From contig NZ_FOTP01000002.1 in the NCBI RefSeq assembly GCF_900114605.1, positions 310,001 to 374,000 of the forward strand: a stretch of 64,000 nucleotides of DNA. Reading direction: 5' to 3'. The notes beneath the pieces were generated by a model. It was given only the letters and a program-made list of their open reading frames with translations, searched no databases and was not told the DNA's origin. Source of the stretch: Bradyrhizobium sp. NFR13. GTDB lineage: Bacteria; Pseudomonadota; Alphaproteobacteria; Rhizobiales; Xanthobacteraceae. Of the stretch, positions 17,814 to 27,495 are shown one piece after another. Numbering within the stretch: the first letter of the stretch is position 1; every line of letters starts with the position of its first letter. The translations under genes were made by a program, and so were the position numbers.

Positions 17814-17827
17814 TTGATCTAGCTCAA
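17814..17827. promoter_or_regulatory. FNR/FixK box, one mismatch
   Basis: TTGAT-CTAG-CTCAA, one base off. Centre 70 bp before chaA; a -41.5 placement gives a 28-nt leader. Confidence 0.7.
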
Positions 17828-17946
17828 CAAGACCACCAAGCTGGAAGGACGCGGATGCGCTTCGGGAGGGCCAGATTTCTTCCGACGGTCCGAGGCTGCG
17901 CACATCATCAATATCGAGTTGCGCCAAGGCCTGTCGATCTTGGATC

Positions 17947-18468
17947 TTAAGTGAGCTTAAGCACCAGGCTGACGATCTGGGGATCTTTTCGCGGGGCCGC
18001 CTTGAAGCCGAATTTTGTAAATATCTTTCGCATCGAGGTGTTTTCCGGAAGAACTTCTGCGGTCAGTTCTTTCAACCCGGCATCATTTCCGAGTTTGATC
18101 AGGTGCCGCATGAGGATCGAGCCTACGCCTCGCCCCTGCCACCCATCGACCACCATGAACGCCATCTCGGCCTGGCCTGGCTCGGAAACGATATATCTGC
18201 AACCACCCACCAGGACATTCCGGCCCGCGTCCTCAGCGCGCGCAACCAGCGCGACATGATTTTCGAAATCAATGTCCATGAAGAAGGCGCGCTCCTTGTC
18301 GGAGAAATGGCGCTTCATGACGAAAAAACGACGCTGCAGCGACTGCACGCTGGCCTGCGCCAGCGCAGCGAGCATGTCGGCCTCATCTTCCGGCCGAAGC
18401 GCCAGGATATTCACCAGGCGGCCATCGCGTAACTGCTCATGCGCGGTATAGGTGGCAGCATCGGACAT
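17947..18468 (-). CDS. GNAT-family N-acetyltransferase
   Basis: 173 residues from MSDAATYTAHEQLRDGRLVN. CGGAG lies 7 nt upstream; a longer open start would run into the FixK box and is rejected. It has the acetyl-CoA loop in VVDGWQGRGVGSILMRHLI (Q/RxxGxG/A) and the final strand VLPENTSMRKIFTKFGFKA. GNAT enzymes transfer acetyl to amines. This type (RDGRLVNILALRPEDEADML) resembles the acetyltransferase module of protein lysine acetylases linked to acyl-CoA metabolism, but target is unknown. It shares a box with the divergent permease gene. Confidence 0.8.
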   Translation of the reverse strand: MSDAATYTAHEQLRDGRLVNILALRPEDEADMLAALAQASVQSLQRRFFVMKRHFSDKERAFFMDIDFENHVALVARAEDAGRNVLVGGCRYIVSEPGQAEMAFMVVDGWQGRGVGSILMRHLIKLGNDAGLKELTAEVLPENTSMRKIFTKFGFKAAPRKDPQIVSLVLKLT

Positions 18469-18541
18469 GGGAGCTCCGCTGGCATGGCTTGGAAACCTGT
18501 TCGGCCCAGCGTCAAGCAAAGGGCGGCTGCCGGACGGAGGC

Positions 18542-18555
18542 TTGATCTGGATCAA
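18542..18555. promoter_or_regulatory. FNR/FixK box, perfect, in divergent spacer
   Basis: TTGAT-CTGG-ATCAA between the GNAT gene (minus) and the AI-2E-type permease gene (plus). -41.5 placement gives leaders of about 39 and 18 nt, so one box could serve both. Confidence 0.85.
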
Positions 18556-18607
18556 GACTACCGGATGACCGCAGCAGCAACGCTTGCGGACCTGAACAGA
18601 TCAAGGC

Positions 18608-19705
18608 GTGTCCGTGAGAACACTTCGCCGCGTTTTATCCGGGGACGATGTCATCCAGCTTGTGGTCCGGTTGGGATTGCTGGCGTTACTGGTGGTCTGG
18701 ACATTCATCGTGATCCGTTCCTTCGTGCCAATTCTGGCTTGGAGCGGTGTCCTTGCAGTCGCCTTCTATCCGGTTTTCAACTGGCTGTCCGAACTGCTCG
18801 GTGGCCGTCCCAGAACGGCTGCGACGATCCTCACAATTGTCAATCTTGGAATTGTGATCGGGCCGGCGACATGGCTGGGTTTGAGCGCGGTGGACGGGAT
18901 CAGACAACTCGCCGATGACCTGAGTGCCGGCAATCTGGTCATTCCGTCGCCGCCCGAACACATCAAGGAATGGCGTTTCGTCGGGCCCCAGCTTTATGAA
19001 ATCTGGAGTCGGGCGTTCAGCAATATCAGGACGGTGTTGCGCGAGGTCGCACCGTATTTGAAACCCTTGGCGGGGACGATGCTCACGCTTGCGGGGACTG
19101 CCGGCGTCGGTACGCTCAAGTTTCTGCTGTCCGTGCTTATAACCGGTTTTCTCTTCCCCTATGGTTCCCAACTGGCCGCGGGGGGAAGGCGCCTTCTTTC
19201 TCTCATCGTTCCCGAGCAAAGCGAACATTTGCTGGATTTGGCGGGAGCGACAATCCGCGCCGTCTCTCAAGGCGTGATCGGTGTCGCGGTCTTGCAGGCC
19301 CTGCTGGCCGGCATAGGATTCAAAATGGCCGGCATTCCTAGCGCCGGCCTGCTGGCCTTTGCAGTCATGCTGCTGGCCATTATTCAGATCGGCGCGGCGA
19401 TCGTCCTTCTTCCCGTGATCATCTGGATCTGGATGGACAAGGATTTCACCACAGCACTGCTGTTGACGGTGTTCCTTGGCCTGGTCGGCGTGCTCGACAA
19501 CATATTGAAACCGCTCGTGATGGGGCGCGGACTTACGACGCCGACACTTGTCATCTTCATCGGCGTCATCGGAGGAACTCTTGCGCACGGAATTGTCGGG
19601 CTCTTTATCGGGCCGATTGTTCTTTCGGTCGCCTGGGAGTTGATGGCGGCATGGATGCGTGAGGATCAATCCAAACCGGCGCCGGGGCTGACTGCGGACC
19701 CTTGA
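18608..19705 (+). CDS. AI-2E/PerM-family transporter
   Basis: 365 residues, GTG start. About eight transmembrane helices: a pair near the N-terminus (LGLLALLVVWTFIVI, SWSGVLAVAFYPVFNWL), a central amphipathic region, and the conserved C-terminal block VGVLDNILKPLVMGRGLTTP and FIGVIGGTLAHGIVGLFIGP. The family includes TqsA and Na+/H+ exchangers; substrates vary and none is implied here. The stop codon overlaps the next FixK box, which drives the following operon, so this gene is probably a single transcription unit. Confidence 0.85.
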   Translation: MSVRTLRRVLSGDDVIQLVVRLGLLALLVVWTFIVIRSFVPILAWSGVLAVAFYPVFNWLSELLGGRPRTAATILTIVNLGIVIGPATWLGLSAVDGIRQLADDLSAGNLVIPSPPEHIKEWRFVGPQLYEIWSRAFSNIRTVLREVAPYLKPLAGTMLTLAGTAGVGTLKFLLSVLITGFLFPYGSQLAAGGRRLLSLIVPEQSEHLLDLAGATIRAVSQGVIGVAVLQALLAGIGFKMAGIPSAGLLAFAVMLLAIIQIGAAIVLLPVIIWIWMDKDFTTALLLTVFLGLVGVLDNILKPLVMGRGLTTPTLVIFIGVIGGTLAHGIVGLFIGPIVLSVAWELMAAWMREDQSKPAPGLTADP

Positions 19706-19715
19706 CCTAGATCAA
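19702..19715. promoter_or_regulatory. FNR/FixK box, one mismatch
   Basis: TTGAC-CTAG-ATCAA, overlapping the stop of the permease gene. Centre 61 bp before the DUF3141 gene; predicted leader about 20 nt. Confidence 0.75.
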
Positions 19716-19769
19716 CGATGCCTTGCGCAAAGCGCCCTGAATGAGTTTGCGCGACGATGAGGTCGGAAC

Positions 19770-21992
19770 ATGTCGAAGGAAGTGTCAAACTTGCCGGGCG
19801 GTCCGATGTCCGGGCTCGTTGCCTCGGCAGTGGAGTACATGGTCGATGCCGGGCAGCGGAGCATGCTGTTCCTGGATGTCATGCGCCAACGTGGCGATCA
19901 GTACCGTGAACATGTCGCGCAGACCGCACCGCATGTACTTCAGTATTCAGCCGAATTGATCATCGATGGTCGCACGCTGAACGACCCCGTGAACTACGCG
20001 CTGGTCCGTATCATTCCGCCCGAGGGCGTTGAGATCGATCTCGAGCGGCGGCCATTCATCGTCGTCGATCCCCGTGCGGGTCACGGTCCGGGCATTGGCG
20101 GTTTCAAAGCCGACAGTGAAATAGGCGTAGCGATGAAAGCCGGTCATCCCTGCTATTTCATTGGCTTCCTGCCGGAACCGATGCCGGGACAGACCATCGA
20201 GCGCATTGCGCGTGCCGAGGCGCAGTTTATCGAGAAGGTCATCAGCCTGCATCCCAGGGCCGATGGCAAACCCTGTGTCATCGGAAATTGCCAGGCCGGT
20301 TGGGCCGTCATGATTTTGGCATCGCTGCGGCCGGAGCTGTTCGGACCGCTGATCATCGCAGGCGCTCCGCTCGCTTATTGGGAAGGAGTGCACGGAAAAT
20401 ATCCGATGCGCTATTCGGGTGGCCTGTTGGGAGGTAGTTGGCTGACCGCGATGACCAGCGATCTCGGTGCAGGCAAGTTCGACGGCGCCTGGCTGGTGCA
20501 GAATTTCGAGAACCAGAATCCCTCCAACACGCTGTGGACCAAGCAGTACAATGTCTATTCCAATATCGATACCGAGGCGGATCGATATCTTGAATTCGAG
20601 CGCTGGTGGGGCGGTCACGTCAATCTGAATGCCGAAGAAATCCAGTTCATCGTCGACGAGCTTTTCATCGGCAACAACCTCGCTGCCGGCAAGGTCGAGA
20701 TGTCGGACGGCCAGAAGGTCGATTTGCGCAATATCAGGTCGCCGATCCTGGTGTTCTGCTCGGAGGGCGACAACGTTACACCGCCACAGCAGGCGCTGAA
20801 CTGGATCCTCGATTGCTATGCCGATGTGGATGAGATCAGGGCGTATGGGCAGACGATTGTCTATACGGTTCACAAGAGCATCGGCCATCTCGGCATTTTC
20901 GTGTCCGGCGGCGTCGCCAAGAAGGAACACACGGAGTTCTCCAGCAACATCGATCTCATCGACGTATTGCCGCCGGGTCTCTACGAAGCAACCTTCGAGG
21001 CCAAGGGTGAGGCGACCGCGAGTGCCGACCTCGTCGTCGGTCAATGGGTGATGCGCTGTGAGGCGCGGACGCTTGATGACATCAGGGCCATGGGCGGCAA
21101 TTCACCGGAGGACGAGCGGCGCTTCGCTGCTGCCAAACGTGTGTCGGAGATGAATCTCGCTGCCTACCAGAAGTATGTTCACCCCTGGCTCAAGAATGCA
21201 GTGACGCCGCAAATGGCGGAAGTGATGCGCAATCTGCATCCGCTACGGCTTCAGTATGAAGCTTTCAGCAGCAAAAATCCCTGGATGAGCTGGGTGAAGT
21301 CTGCGGCAGAAAGTATTGAGGGGAATCGCAAGCCGGTTTCGAAGGACAATCCCTTCCTGGCGTTTCAGGAGCAGATGGGAAAGCAGATCGTTCATGCCCT
21401 GGATAGCTGGCGCGACTCTCAGGAAGCGTTCAGCGAGGCCATGTTCCTCAACATTTATGGTTCGCCCGCATTGCAGGCAGCCGTCGGCATTGATCCGGAA
21501 TCCGAGCCTTCGCGCCGCCGGGAGATGTCGGCTGAACACCGAGCCATGCTTGACAAGAGGATCGCTGAACTCAAGTCCAGGATTGCAGAAGGTGGCCTGC
21601 GCGAAGCGACCTTGCGTTCGTTGCTCTACATAGGCTCTGCGCGGGGAATGGTCGATGAGCGAAGCATCGAGGCGCTGCGCCAGGTTCGGCGGGATCAGGC
21701 CGAGGCACAAATAACGCTGTCCGAATTCAAGACCCTGGTGCGCGAGCAGTTCTTCATGCTGTTGCTCGATCCGGAAGGGGCGCTGGCGGCTATTCCGGCA
21801 TTGCTGCCTGCGGATCACGGTCAAAGGCAGGCAATTTTCGCTGCGATGCGTGAGGTGTTGTCCGCGAGCGGCGAGATCACCGGCGAGCGCGCAGTCAGGC
21901 TCAAGCGGATCGCCGGGTTGTTCGGTGTGGAAGCGGGCGAGGTGGTGGCGTCAAACGTTACCCCTTTCGATCCAGAGGCGAGAGCGTCGTAG
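19770..21992 (+). CDS. DUF3141 protein, PHA-synthase-like alpha/beta hydrolase
   Basis: 740 residues. The N-terminal half is an alpha/beta-hydrolase fold with a PHA-synthase-type lipase box GNCQAGWA (Cys174 as candidate nucleophile), an Asp in VFCSEGDNVTPP and His in KSIGHLGIFVSGG: a full Cys-Asp-His set. The C-terminal half (about 420-740) is helical and rich in charged residues. Family members are annotated as poly(3-hydroxyalkanoate) synthetase-like and recur beside phosphate acyltransferase, acetate kinase and FabI genes, as here. No N-terminal signal. Whether it makes or breaks polyester is unknown; it heads a FixK-controlled operon. Confidence 0.85.
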   Translation: MSKEVSNLPGGPMSGLVASAVEYMVDAGQRSMLFLDVMRQRGDQYREHVAQTAPHVLQYSAELIIDGRTLNDPVNYALVRIIPPEGVEIDLERRPFIVVDPRAGHGPGIGGFKADSEIGVAMKAGHPCYFIGFLPEPMPGQTIERIARAEAQFIEKVISLHPRADGKPCVIGNCQAGWAVMILASLRPELFGPLIIAGAPLAYWEGVHGKYPMRYSGGLLGGSWLTAMTSDLGAGKFDGAWLVQNFENQNPSNTLWTKQYNVYSNIDTEADRYLEFERWWGGHVNLNAEEIQFIVDELFIGNNLAAGKVEMSDGQKVDLRNIRSPILVFCSEGDNVTPPQQALNWILDCYADVDEIRAYGQTIVYTVHKSIGHLGIFVSGGVAKKEHTEFSSNIDLIDVLPPGLYEATFEAKGEATASADLVVGQWVMRCEARTLDDIRAMGGNSPEDERRFAAAKRVSEMNLAAYQKYVHPWLKNAVTPQMAEVMRNLHPLRLQYEAFSSKNPWMSWVKSAAESIEGNRKPVSKDNPFLAFQEQMGKQIVHALDSWRDSQEAFSEAMFLNIYGSPALQAAVGIDPESEPSRRREMSAEHRAMLDKRIAELKSRIAEGGLREATLRSLLYIGSARGMVDERSIEALRQVRRDQAEAQITLSEFKTLVREQFFMLLLDPEGALAAIPALLPADHGQRQAIFAAMREVLSASGEITGERAVRLKRIAGLFGVEAGEVVASNVTPFDPEARAS

Positions 21993-22023
21993 GGCAGATT
22001 CTGTCAACGGAAGTGGGAGCAAG

Positions 22024-22989
22024 ATGATGTCAGCTGACGCAAGCCAAGCACGATCTCCCAGTAAGTATGATCGATTGATCGCGGCGGCGAAGGCTGTGCC
22101 GCCGGTCCCGACTGTTGTCGTGCATCCTTGCGACGAGACCTCGCTGCGAGGTGCTGTCGATAGTGCGCAGGCAGGCATCATCCGGCCAATCCTGGTTGGC
22201 CCCGCTCAGAAGATCAAGGACACCGCAGAGAAGAGCGGCCTCAATATCGCGGGCTTCGAGATCGTCAATGCTGCGCATAGCGACGACGCTGCCGCCAAGG
22301 GTGTGGAACTGATTCATGCAGCAAAAGGCGAGATGCTGATGAAAGGCAGCCTGCATACCGACGAACTCATGCGAGCCGTGACGGCCAAGGTCGGCGGCTT
22401 GCGCACTAATCGGCGCATCAGTCATGTGTTCGTGATGGACGTTCCGGCCTATGCGGAGACCATTTTTGTCACTGATGCGGCGATCAACATCTTTCCGGAT
22501 CTCGCAGCCAAGCGCGACATCATCCAGAATGCCATCGATCTCTACAATCAAGCGGGGTTCGGCCAGTCTCCACGCGTGGCGATCCTCTCGGCAGTGGAAA
22601 CTGTCACCTCCATGATTCCCTCGACGATCGAGGCGGCAGCGCTTTGCAAGATGGCCGACCGCGGCCAGATCACTGGGGGAGTGCTCGACGGTCCATTGGC
22701 GTTCGACAATGCCATCGATGTCGAGGCGGCAAGGATCAAGGGCATCAAGTCCGAGGTGGCAGGACGCGCTCAGATCCTGGTCGTTCCCGATCTTGAGGCC
22801 GGCAACATGCTGGCAAAGAATCTGGCCTACTTCGCCAAGGCCGATGGCGCCGGTATCGTGTTGGGAGCCAGGGTGCCCGTCGTGTTGACATCGCGAGCGG
22901 ACACGGCACGCGCCCGGATGGCGTCCTGCGCCATAGCGTCGCTGTACGCGCATGCAAGGCGTCAACATGCACCAACAGTTTCCGGGTGA
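22024..22989 (+). CDS. pta: Phosphate acetyl/butyryltransferase
   Basis: 321 residues from ATG at 22024, 31 bp after the DUF3141 stop; upstream frame overlap is not coding. It converts acyl-CoA plus phosphate to acyl phosphate plus CoA. Family motifs: [71 protein letters not shown] and [13 protein letters not shown]. In related bacteria the same enzyme is often fused to an N-terminal MaoC hydratase; here MaoC is a separate gene at 25013. The stop overlaps the GTG of ackA region, so they are tightly coupled. Acyl specificity (acetyl, propionyl or butyryl) cannot be read. Confidence 0.9.
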   Translation: MMSADASQARSPSKYDRLIAAAKAVPPVPTVVVHPCDETSLRGAVDSAQAGIIRPILVGPAQKIKDTAEKSGLNIAGFEIVNAAHSDDAAAKGVELIHAAKGEMLMKGSLHTDELMRAVTAKVGGLRTNRRISHVFVMDVPAYAETIFVTDAAINIFPDLAAKRDIIQNAIDLYNQAGFGQSPRVAILSAVETVTSMIPSTIEAAALCKMADRGQITGGVLDGPLAFDNAIDVEAARIKGIKSEVAGRAQILVVPDLEAGNMLAKNLAYFAKADGAGIVLGARVPVVLTSRADTARARMASCAIASLYAHARRQHAPTVSG

Positions 22990-22994
22990 CAGTC

Positions 22995-24209
22995 ATGGAC
23001 ACTATTCTGGTCGTCAATGCCGGCTCCTCAAGCGTCAAGTTTCAGATTTTCTCGGTTGAGGGAGAGGGGAGCTTGCAAAGGCGGATCAAGGGCCAGATCG
23101 ACGGGATAGGCAGCCGTCCGCGGCTGCGCGCGAATGGCCAGAACGGTGATCCGATGGCCGATCGCGCTTATCCGATCGAGGCTGTGGCAGATGTGCCGGC
23201 GGCGATGTCTGTCGCGGGCGCCTGGCTGCGCGACGAGCTGAATATCAACCCCATCGCCGTCGGCCATCGCGTCGTCCATGGCGGACCGGATTATGCAAAT
23301 CCGGTCTTGATCGATCATGGCGTTGTGGGGCGGCTGGAACGGTATGTCTCGCTGGCTCCCCTGCACCAGCCGCATAATCTGGCACCGATCAGGACGATTC
23401 TGAACAACTTCCCAACCCTGCCGCAGGTTGCCTGTTTCGACACTGCCTTCCATCGCGATCACGATGCGCTGGCGGACCACTATGCGATCCCGCATCAGCT
23501 CCATGCCGAAGGCATCAGGCGCTACGGCTTCCACGGCCTGTCCTACGAGTATATCGCCAAGCGGCTGCCGCAGGTCGCGCTAAATGTTGCCGGCGGGCGC
23601 GTGATCGTCGCCCATCTCGGTAGCGGAGCCTCGATGTGCGCGATCAAGAACGGAAAGAGTGTGGAGAGCACGATGGGCTTTACCGCCCTCGATGGTCTTC
23701 CGATGGGAACGCGTGCCGGCCAGATCGATCCGGGCGTCGTGCTCTACCTGATCGCGGAAAAAGGGATGTCCGTCTCTAAAGTGCAGGATTTCCTCTATCG
23801 GGATTGCGGTCTGAAAGGACTGTCCGGGGTCAGCAATGACATGCGAGAGCTCCAGACCAGCAATGATCCGCGGGCAGCATTTGCGGTCGACTATTTCGTC
23901 TACCGGGTCGGCCTCCATACCGGCATGCTGGCGGCCGCGCTGCAAGGCCTCGACGCCTTCGTGTTCACCGCTGGGATCGGCGAGAACTCGGCCACGATCC
24001 GGGCCCGCATTGCTGAAAAACTGGCCTGGCTTGGGATCACGCTCGATCCGACCGCGAATGCGGCAAATGCCAGCAAGATTTCAGGGACAGACAGCCGCGT
24101 TCCGGTCTTCGTCATTCCCACCGACGAAGAGTTGATGATTGCGCAACACACGCTGACGCTGCTGATGAATCCGAAAATGCAAAATCAGAAACGCGAGAGA
24201 GTATCATGA
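22995..24209 (+). CDS. ackA: Acetate kinase (acetate/propionate kinase family)
   Basis: 404 residues from [16 protein letters not shown]; a GTG at 22986 that overlaps the pta stop is also possible. The ASKHA kinase motifs are all present: [17 protein letters not shown] (substrate Arg), ACFDTAFH (Asp), [35 protein letters not shown] and [13 protein letters not shown]. It makes ATP and acetate from acetyl phosphate and ADP. With pta and the pfl operon it would complete a pyruvate-to-acetate ATP-yielding route under low oxygen. Confidence 0.93.
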   Translation: MDTILVVNAGSSSVKFQIFSVEGEGSLQRRIKGQIDGIGSRPRLRANGQNGDPMADRAYPIEAVADVPAAMSVAGAWLRDELNINPIAVGHRVVHGGPDYANPVLIDHGVVGRLERYVSLAPLHQPHNLAPIRTILNNFPTLPQVACFDTAFHRDHDALADHYAIPHQLHAEGIRRYGFHGLSYEYIAKRLPQVALNVAGGRVIVAHLGSGASMCAIKNGKSVESTMGFTALDGLPMGTRAGQIDPGVVLYLIAEKGMSVSKVQDFLYRDCGLKGLSGVSNDMRELQTSNDPRAAFAVDYFVYRVGLHTGMLAAALQGLDAFVFTAGIGENSATIRARIAEKLAWLGITLDPTANAANASKISGTDSRVPVFVIPTDEELMIAQHTLTLLMNPKMQNQKRERVS

Positions 24210-24997
24210 CTATTCCGGTATTTCCCGAGACCAGCGTCGCATTGAAAGGCAAGAAGGGTCTCGTCGTCGGTATTGCCAACGATCAGTCCATCGCGTGGGG
24301 CTGCGCCAAGGCATTTCGGGCGCTTGGTGCCGAGGTTGCCGTCACTTATCTGAACGAGAAGGCCAGGAAGCATGTCGAGCCCCTTGCCGTGGCGCTGGAG
24401 GCTCCGATCTTCATGCCGCTCGATGTGATGGTTGAGGGCGAAACCGAGAAGGTGTTTGAGCGAATTGGCAAGGAATGGGGCCATCTCGATTTCCTGCTGC
24501 ACTCCATCGCCTTTTCACCCAAAGGCGCATTGCACGGCCGTGTCGTCGACGTGGACCGCGAGGGCTTTCAGAAGACCATGGATGTGTCCTGCTGGTCGTT
24601 CATGCGCATGGCGCATCTGGCTGAGCCTTTGATGAAGAACGGCGGAACGATGTTCACCATGACCTACTACGGCAGCCAGATTGTGGTGAAGAACTACAAC
24701 GTCATGGGCGTTGCGAAGGCGGCCCTTGAGGCCGCGGTGCGCTATATCGCAGCCGAGCTTGGCCCGAAGGGCATTCGCGTGCATGCCATCTCGCCCGGAC
24801 CTCTGGCGACGCGTGCGGCATCAGGCATTCCCGAGTTCGATGAACTGATGGATAAGGCCCAGTCGCAAGCGCCGGCGCGCAGTCTTGTCAGCATCGACGA
24901 CGTGGGGCGAGCGACAGCATTCCTCGCGCTCGACGGCGCCAAGCTGATCACCGGGAGCGTGATGTATATCGACGGCGGCTACCACATTATCGATTGA
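24206..24997 (+). CDS. fabI: Enoyl-[ACP] reductase (NADH), FabI type
   Basis: 263 residues, start overlapping the ackA stop (ATGA). Short-chain dehydrogenase with the FabI form of the cofactor loop ([18 protein letters not shown]), HSIAFSPKG, and active-site Tyr/Lys in [12 protein letters not shown] (Tyr-X6-Lys), then [14 protein letters not shown]. It reduces trans-2-enoyl-ACP. Placement in an acyl-phosphate operon instead of the main fatty-acid cluster suggests a second copy with a special role, perhaps crotonyl-type substrates and NADH disposal; that is inference. Confidence 0.9.
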   Translation: MTIPVFPETSVALKGKKGLVVGIANDQSIAWGCAKAFRALGAEVAVTYLNEKARKHVEPLAVALEAPIFMPLDVMVEGETEKVFERIGKEWGHLDFLLHSIAFSPKGALHGRVVDVDREGFQKTMDVSCWSFMRMAHLAEPLMKNGGTMFTMTYYGSQIVVKNYNVMGVAKAALEAAVRYIAAELGPKGIRVHAISPGPLATRAASGIPEFDELMDKAQSQAPARSLVSIDDVGRATAFLALDGAKLITGSVMYIDGGYHIID

Positions 24998-25012
24998 TGT
25001 GTGGAACTTGCT

Positions 25013-25471
25013 TCAACTGAAGTGCAGGCCGATGACTTCTGCGACGCAGGCCGGGCGCTTGCCGCCCTCGATCTCGATCGTCACCCGATAGTGGGTGCGC
25101 AAACCGTTGGGCGGCACTTCCTCGGCCTCTGCAATGCTGACGCGTCCACGCAGCCTTGAACCGGCCGGCACCGGGGAGAGATAGCGAACGCGATCCGCGC
25201 CATAGTTCAGCGTGTTCTTCAACCCCTTCAAACCCATCACCGAGCGGATGAACATCGGCGTCAAGCTCAATGACAGCAGGCCATGAGCGATGGTCTTGCC
25301 GCCCGGCATCTCTGCCTCTGCGCGCTCCTGGTCGACATGAATCCATTGTTCGTCGCAGGTTGCTTCCGCGAACTTGTTGATGCGGTCCTGTGTCACCTCG
25401 ATCCAGTCGCTGACGCCGATCTCCGTACCGACGGCGGCCTTCAGCTCGTCAAACCCGTTGAAAATTCGCAT
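25013..25471 (-). CDS. MaoC-family (R)-specific enoyl-CoA hydratase
   Basis: 152 residues, single hot-dog domain. Hydratase motif with catalytic Asp and His: FAEATCDEQWIHVDQERA and GGKTIAHGLLSLSL. It interconverts enoyl-CoA and (R)-3-hydroxyacyl-CoA, the monomer used by PHA synthases. It faces fabI with a 15-bp gap and is the last gene of a minus-strand run behind the CoA transferase genes. In other genomes this domain is fused to Pta, which supports joint function with the opposite operon. Confidence 0.88.
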   Translation of the reverse strand: MRIFNGFDELKAAVGTEIGVSDWIEVTQDRINKFAEATCDEQWIHVDQERAEAEMPGGKTIAHGLLSLSLTPMFIRSVMGLKGLKNTLNYGADRVRYLSPVPAGSRLRGRVSIAEAEEVPPNGLRTHYRVTIEIEGGKRPACVAEVIGLHFS

Positions 25472-25493
25472 CGCGATTCGTTCCTGCGCACGG

Positions 25494-26144
25494 TTACAGC
25501 TTCATTTCCGGGACATCGTCTGGAATAGCGATCTCCGCCTCGGTCACCGCCAGCACCTCGGCGATGCTGACGCCGGGTGCTGTCTCCAGCAAAGTTGCAT
25601 GTCCGCCGGGAAACGCGATGACTGCCATATCGGTGACGACGAGATCGATCGGCCGCGCCGAAGTCAGCGGTAGGTTGCATCTGGCGACGATCTTGGACTT
25701 TCCTTTGGCCGCATGCTGCATGGCGACGATGACGCGCTTGGCGCCGCTGACGAGATCCATGGCGCCGCCCATACCTGGCACCATCTTGCCGGGGATCATC
25801 CAGTTGGCGAGGTGCCCGCCAGCATCGACCTGCAAACCGCCGAGCACGGTGAGATCGACATGACCGCCTCGGATTAAGCCGAACGACATCGCGCTATCGA
25901 AGGTGGCGGCGCCGGGCAGGGCGCTGATCGGCTTACCGCCGGCGTCGGTCAGCAGAGGATGGGCCATGCCTTGCTCCGGGATGGGGCCCGTGCCGATCAG
26001 GCCGTTCTCGGACTGAAAGTAAACGTGCAGCCCCGCCGGCACATAGTTTGCGACCAGTGTCGGAATGCCGATGCCGAGATTGACAAGGTTGCCGGGTCGA
26101 AGCTCCTGCGCCACGCGGCGGGCGATGATGGTTTGCGCATCCAT
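25494..26144 (-). CDS. 3-oxoacid/acetate CoA-transferase, subunit B
   Basis: 216 residues with the catalytic glutamate motif YFQSENGLIGTGP, and VNLGIGIPTLVANYVP and GGHVDLTVLGGLQVD. It moves CoA between an acyl-CoA (often acetyl- or succinyl-CoA) and a free acid such as acetoacetate. It follows subunit A by 3 bp. Together they make a heteromeric family I CoA transferase (AtoDA/ScoAB type); preferred acid unknown. Confidence 0.9.
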   Translation of the reverse strand: MDAQTIIARRVAQELRPGNLVNLGIGIPTLVANYVPAGLHVYFQSENGLIGTGPIPEQGMAHPLLTDAGGKPISALPGAATFDSAMSFGLIRGGHVDLTVLGGLQVDAGGHLANWMIPGKMVPGMGGAMDLVSGAKRVIVAMQHAAKGKSKIVARCNLPLTSARPIDLVVTDMAVIAFPGGHATLLETAPGVSIAEVLAVTEAEIAIPDDVPEMKL

Positions 26145-26147
26145 GGG

Positions 26148-26795
26148 TCACCCGTTCGCAACGAGGTAATCGACCAAGGGGCCGGGGGTCATGACGTGGT
26201 CAGGCGCAATGACGCCAACCGGCACGATATGTTCGGCCGTGACGATCACGGTATCTGCAGCCATCGCCATGACCGGATTGAAGTTGCGTGCCGTGAGGGC
26301 GTAAGACAGGTTGCCGGCGTAGTCGGCGAGAAATGCCTGCACGAGTGCAAAATCCGCGCGCAGGGCGGTTTCCAGCAAATATGCCTTTCCGCCGACATCG
26401 ATCCTCTGCTTGCCTTCCTCGACGAGCGTGCCGACGCCGGTTGGCGTGAGTACGCCGCCAAGTCCGCAGCCGCCGGCGCGAATGCGCTCGACGAAAGTGC
26501 CTTGCGGGATGAGATCGACGGTGATCTGCTTACCCAGCATCTGTTGTTGAGCTTTCGGATTGAGCCCAATGTGAGTCCCGATCATGTGGGTCACCTGTGC
26601 GCCGTCGAACAGCTTCCCGACGCCTTTTCCGGGTGTGGCCGCGTCATTGCTGATGAGAGAAAGATTGGATTTCCTCTGCCGTACCAGCTCGTCGAGAAGG
26701 CGCTCCGGCGTGCCGACACCCATGAACCCGCCGACCATGATGCTTGCACCGGCCGGGATCACCGCAATGGCTTCTTCCAGGGAAACGGCCTTCAT
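26148..26795 (-). CDS. 3-oxoacid/acetate CoA-transferase, subunit A
   Basis: 215 residues. Family I subunit A motifs: GASIMVGGFMGVGTPERLL, GAQVTHMIGTHIGLNPKAQ, GTFVERIRAGGCGLGGVLTPTGVGT and AYLLETALRADFALVQAF. It pairs with subunit B immediately downstream and is preceded by a one-mismatch FixK box giving a leader of about 41 nt. In this setting it could activate acids released by the nearby alpha/beta hydrolases. Confidence 0.9.
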   Translation of the reverse strand: MKAVSLEEAIAVIPAGASIMVGGFMGVGTPERLLDELVRQRKSNLSLISNDAATPGKGVGKLFDGAQVTHMIGTHIGLNPKAQQQMLGKQITVDLIPQGTFVERIRAGGCGLGGVLTPTGVGTLVEEGKQRIDVGGKAYLLETALRADFALVQAFLADYAGNLSYALTARNFNPVMAMAADTVIVTAEHIVPVGVIAPDHVMTPGPLVDYLVANG

Positions 26796-26870
26796 GAGGA
26801 AGCTCCGGTCGACAGGCGATCAAGAGAAGGCGACGATGCAGAAGTGTTGGTCCGCGACCCCGGCTCTCCT

Positions 26871-26884
26871 TTGATCTGCGTCAA
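26871..26884. promoter_or_regulatory. FNR/FixK box, one mismatch, overlapping a stop codon
   Basis: TTGAT-CTGC-GTCAA. Centre 82 bp before the CoA-transferase A gene (minus). It overlaps the stop codon (26881-26883) of the upstream hypothetical gene. Confidence 0.65.
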
Positions 26885-27495
26885 GACTTCCGATCATTTC
26901 CTTCGCGAATGGAAATGCCCACGCCCTTAAGGGCGTCCGCCCAGAGCTCGCGAACCTGGGTATGTCGCTGTTCGAGGGCAACGCTCACGGCATCGCGGAA
27001 GGGTGAAAGATTAGAGCCCTTCAAAAGAAGAATCTGTGCCTGCAGCAGACGGCCGCTTTCAAATTCAATACGCCGCAGTGCCGTGACGAATGGATCATGC
27101 GCGTTGGCGTCGACCGGCAAGAGGGCCGCCGGCCGGATGCCAGCATGTATGGCATGTGCGCGGGCGGCGAGATCTCCCGCCAGCGCCAGGGATTGATCGG
27201 GAATTCCTTCGATCGGCTTTGGCAGCCACGCTGCTTCCCAGGATCCCACCAGATAGCTCAGGGCAAGATCGGGAGTCCATGACGTCGCACGCAGCAACAG
27301 CGAGACGATCTCTGTTTCACGATAGAACTGCGCATTCAATTCGGTTTGCCAGGCCGAATCCAGCTTGAGCGGCAAGGCAAATGCGAACTGCCGCGCCAGC
27401 GCGCCATGGGCCGAGACCAGGAATGCAGCCACGCGCGTCTGTTGATGCGCGGGCACGCAGCCATTGGTATCGAGTGGCCCGAAGAACCCGCTCAT
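26881..27495 (-). CDS. Hypothetical protein co-transcribed with a hydrolase
   Basis: 204 residues, mostly helical, no signal peptide and no transmembrane segment: AFALPLKLDSAWQTELNAQF, ETEIVSLLLRATSWTPDLAL, FESGRLLQAQILLLKGSNLS. Its start overlaps the hydrolase stop (ATGA), so the two are translated together. Position beside a hydrolase and CoA transferase fits a polyester-granule or acyl-metabolism helper, and the helical make-up recalls PHA-synthase partner proteins, but I do not recognise the family. Confidence 0.6.
   Translation of the reverse strand: MSGFFGPLDTNGCVPAHQQTRVAAFLVSAHGALARQFAFALPLKLDSAWQTELNAQFYRETEIVSLLLRATSWTPDLALSYLVGSWEAAWLPKPIEGIPDQSLALAGDLAARAHAIHAGIRPAALLPVDANAHDPFVTALRRIEFESGRLLQAQILLLKGSNLSPFRDAVSVALEQRHTQVRELWADALKGVGISIREGNDRKS

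Noticed and set aside
19947-21044. 365-codon minus-strand frame
   Set aside because: Antisense to DUF3141, whose catalytic motifs are clear.
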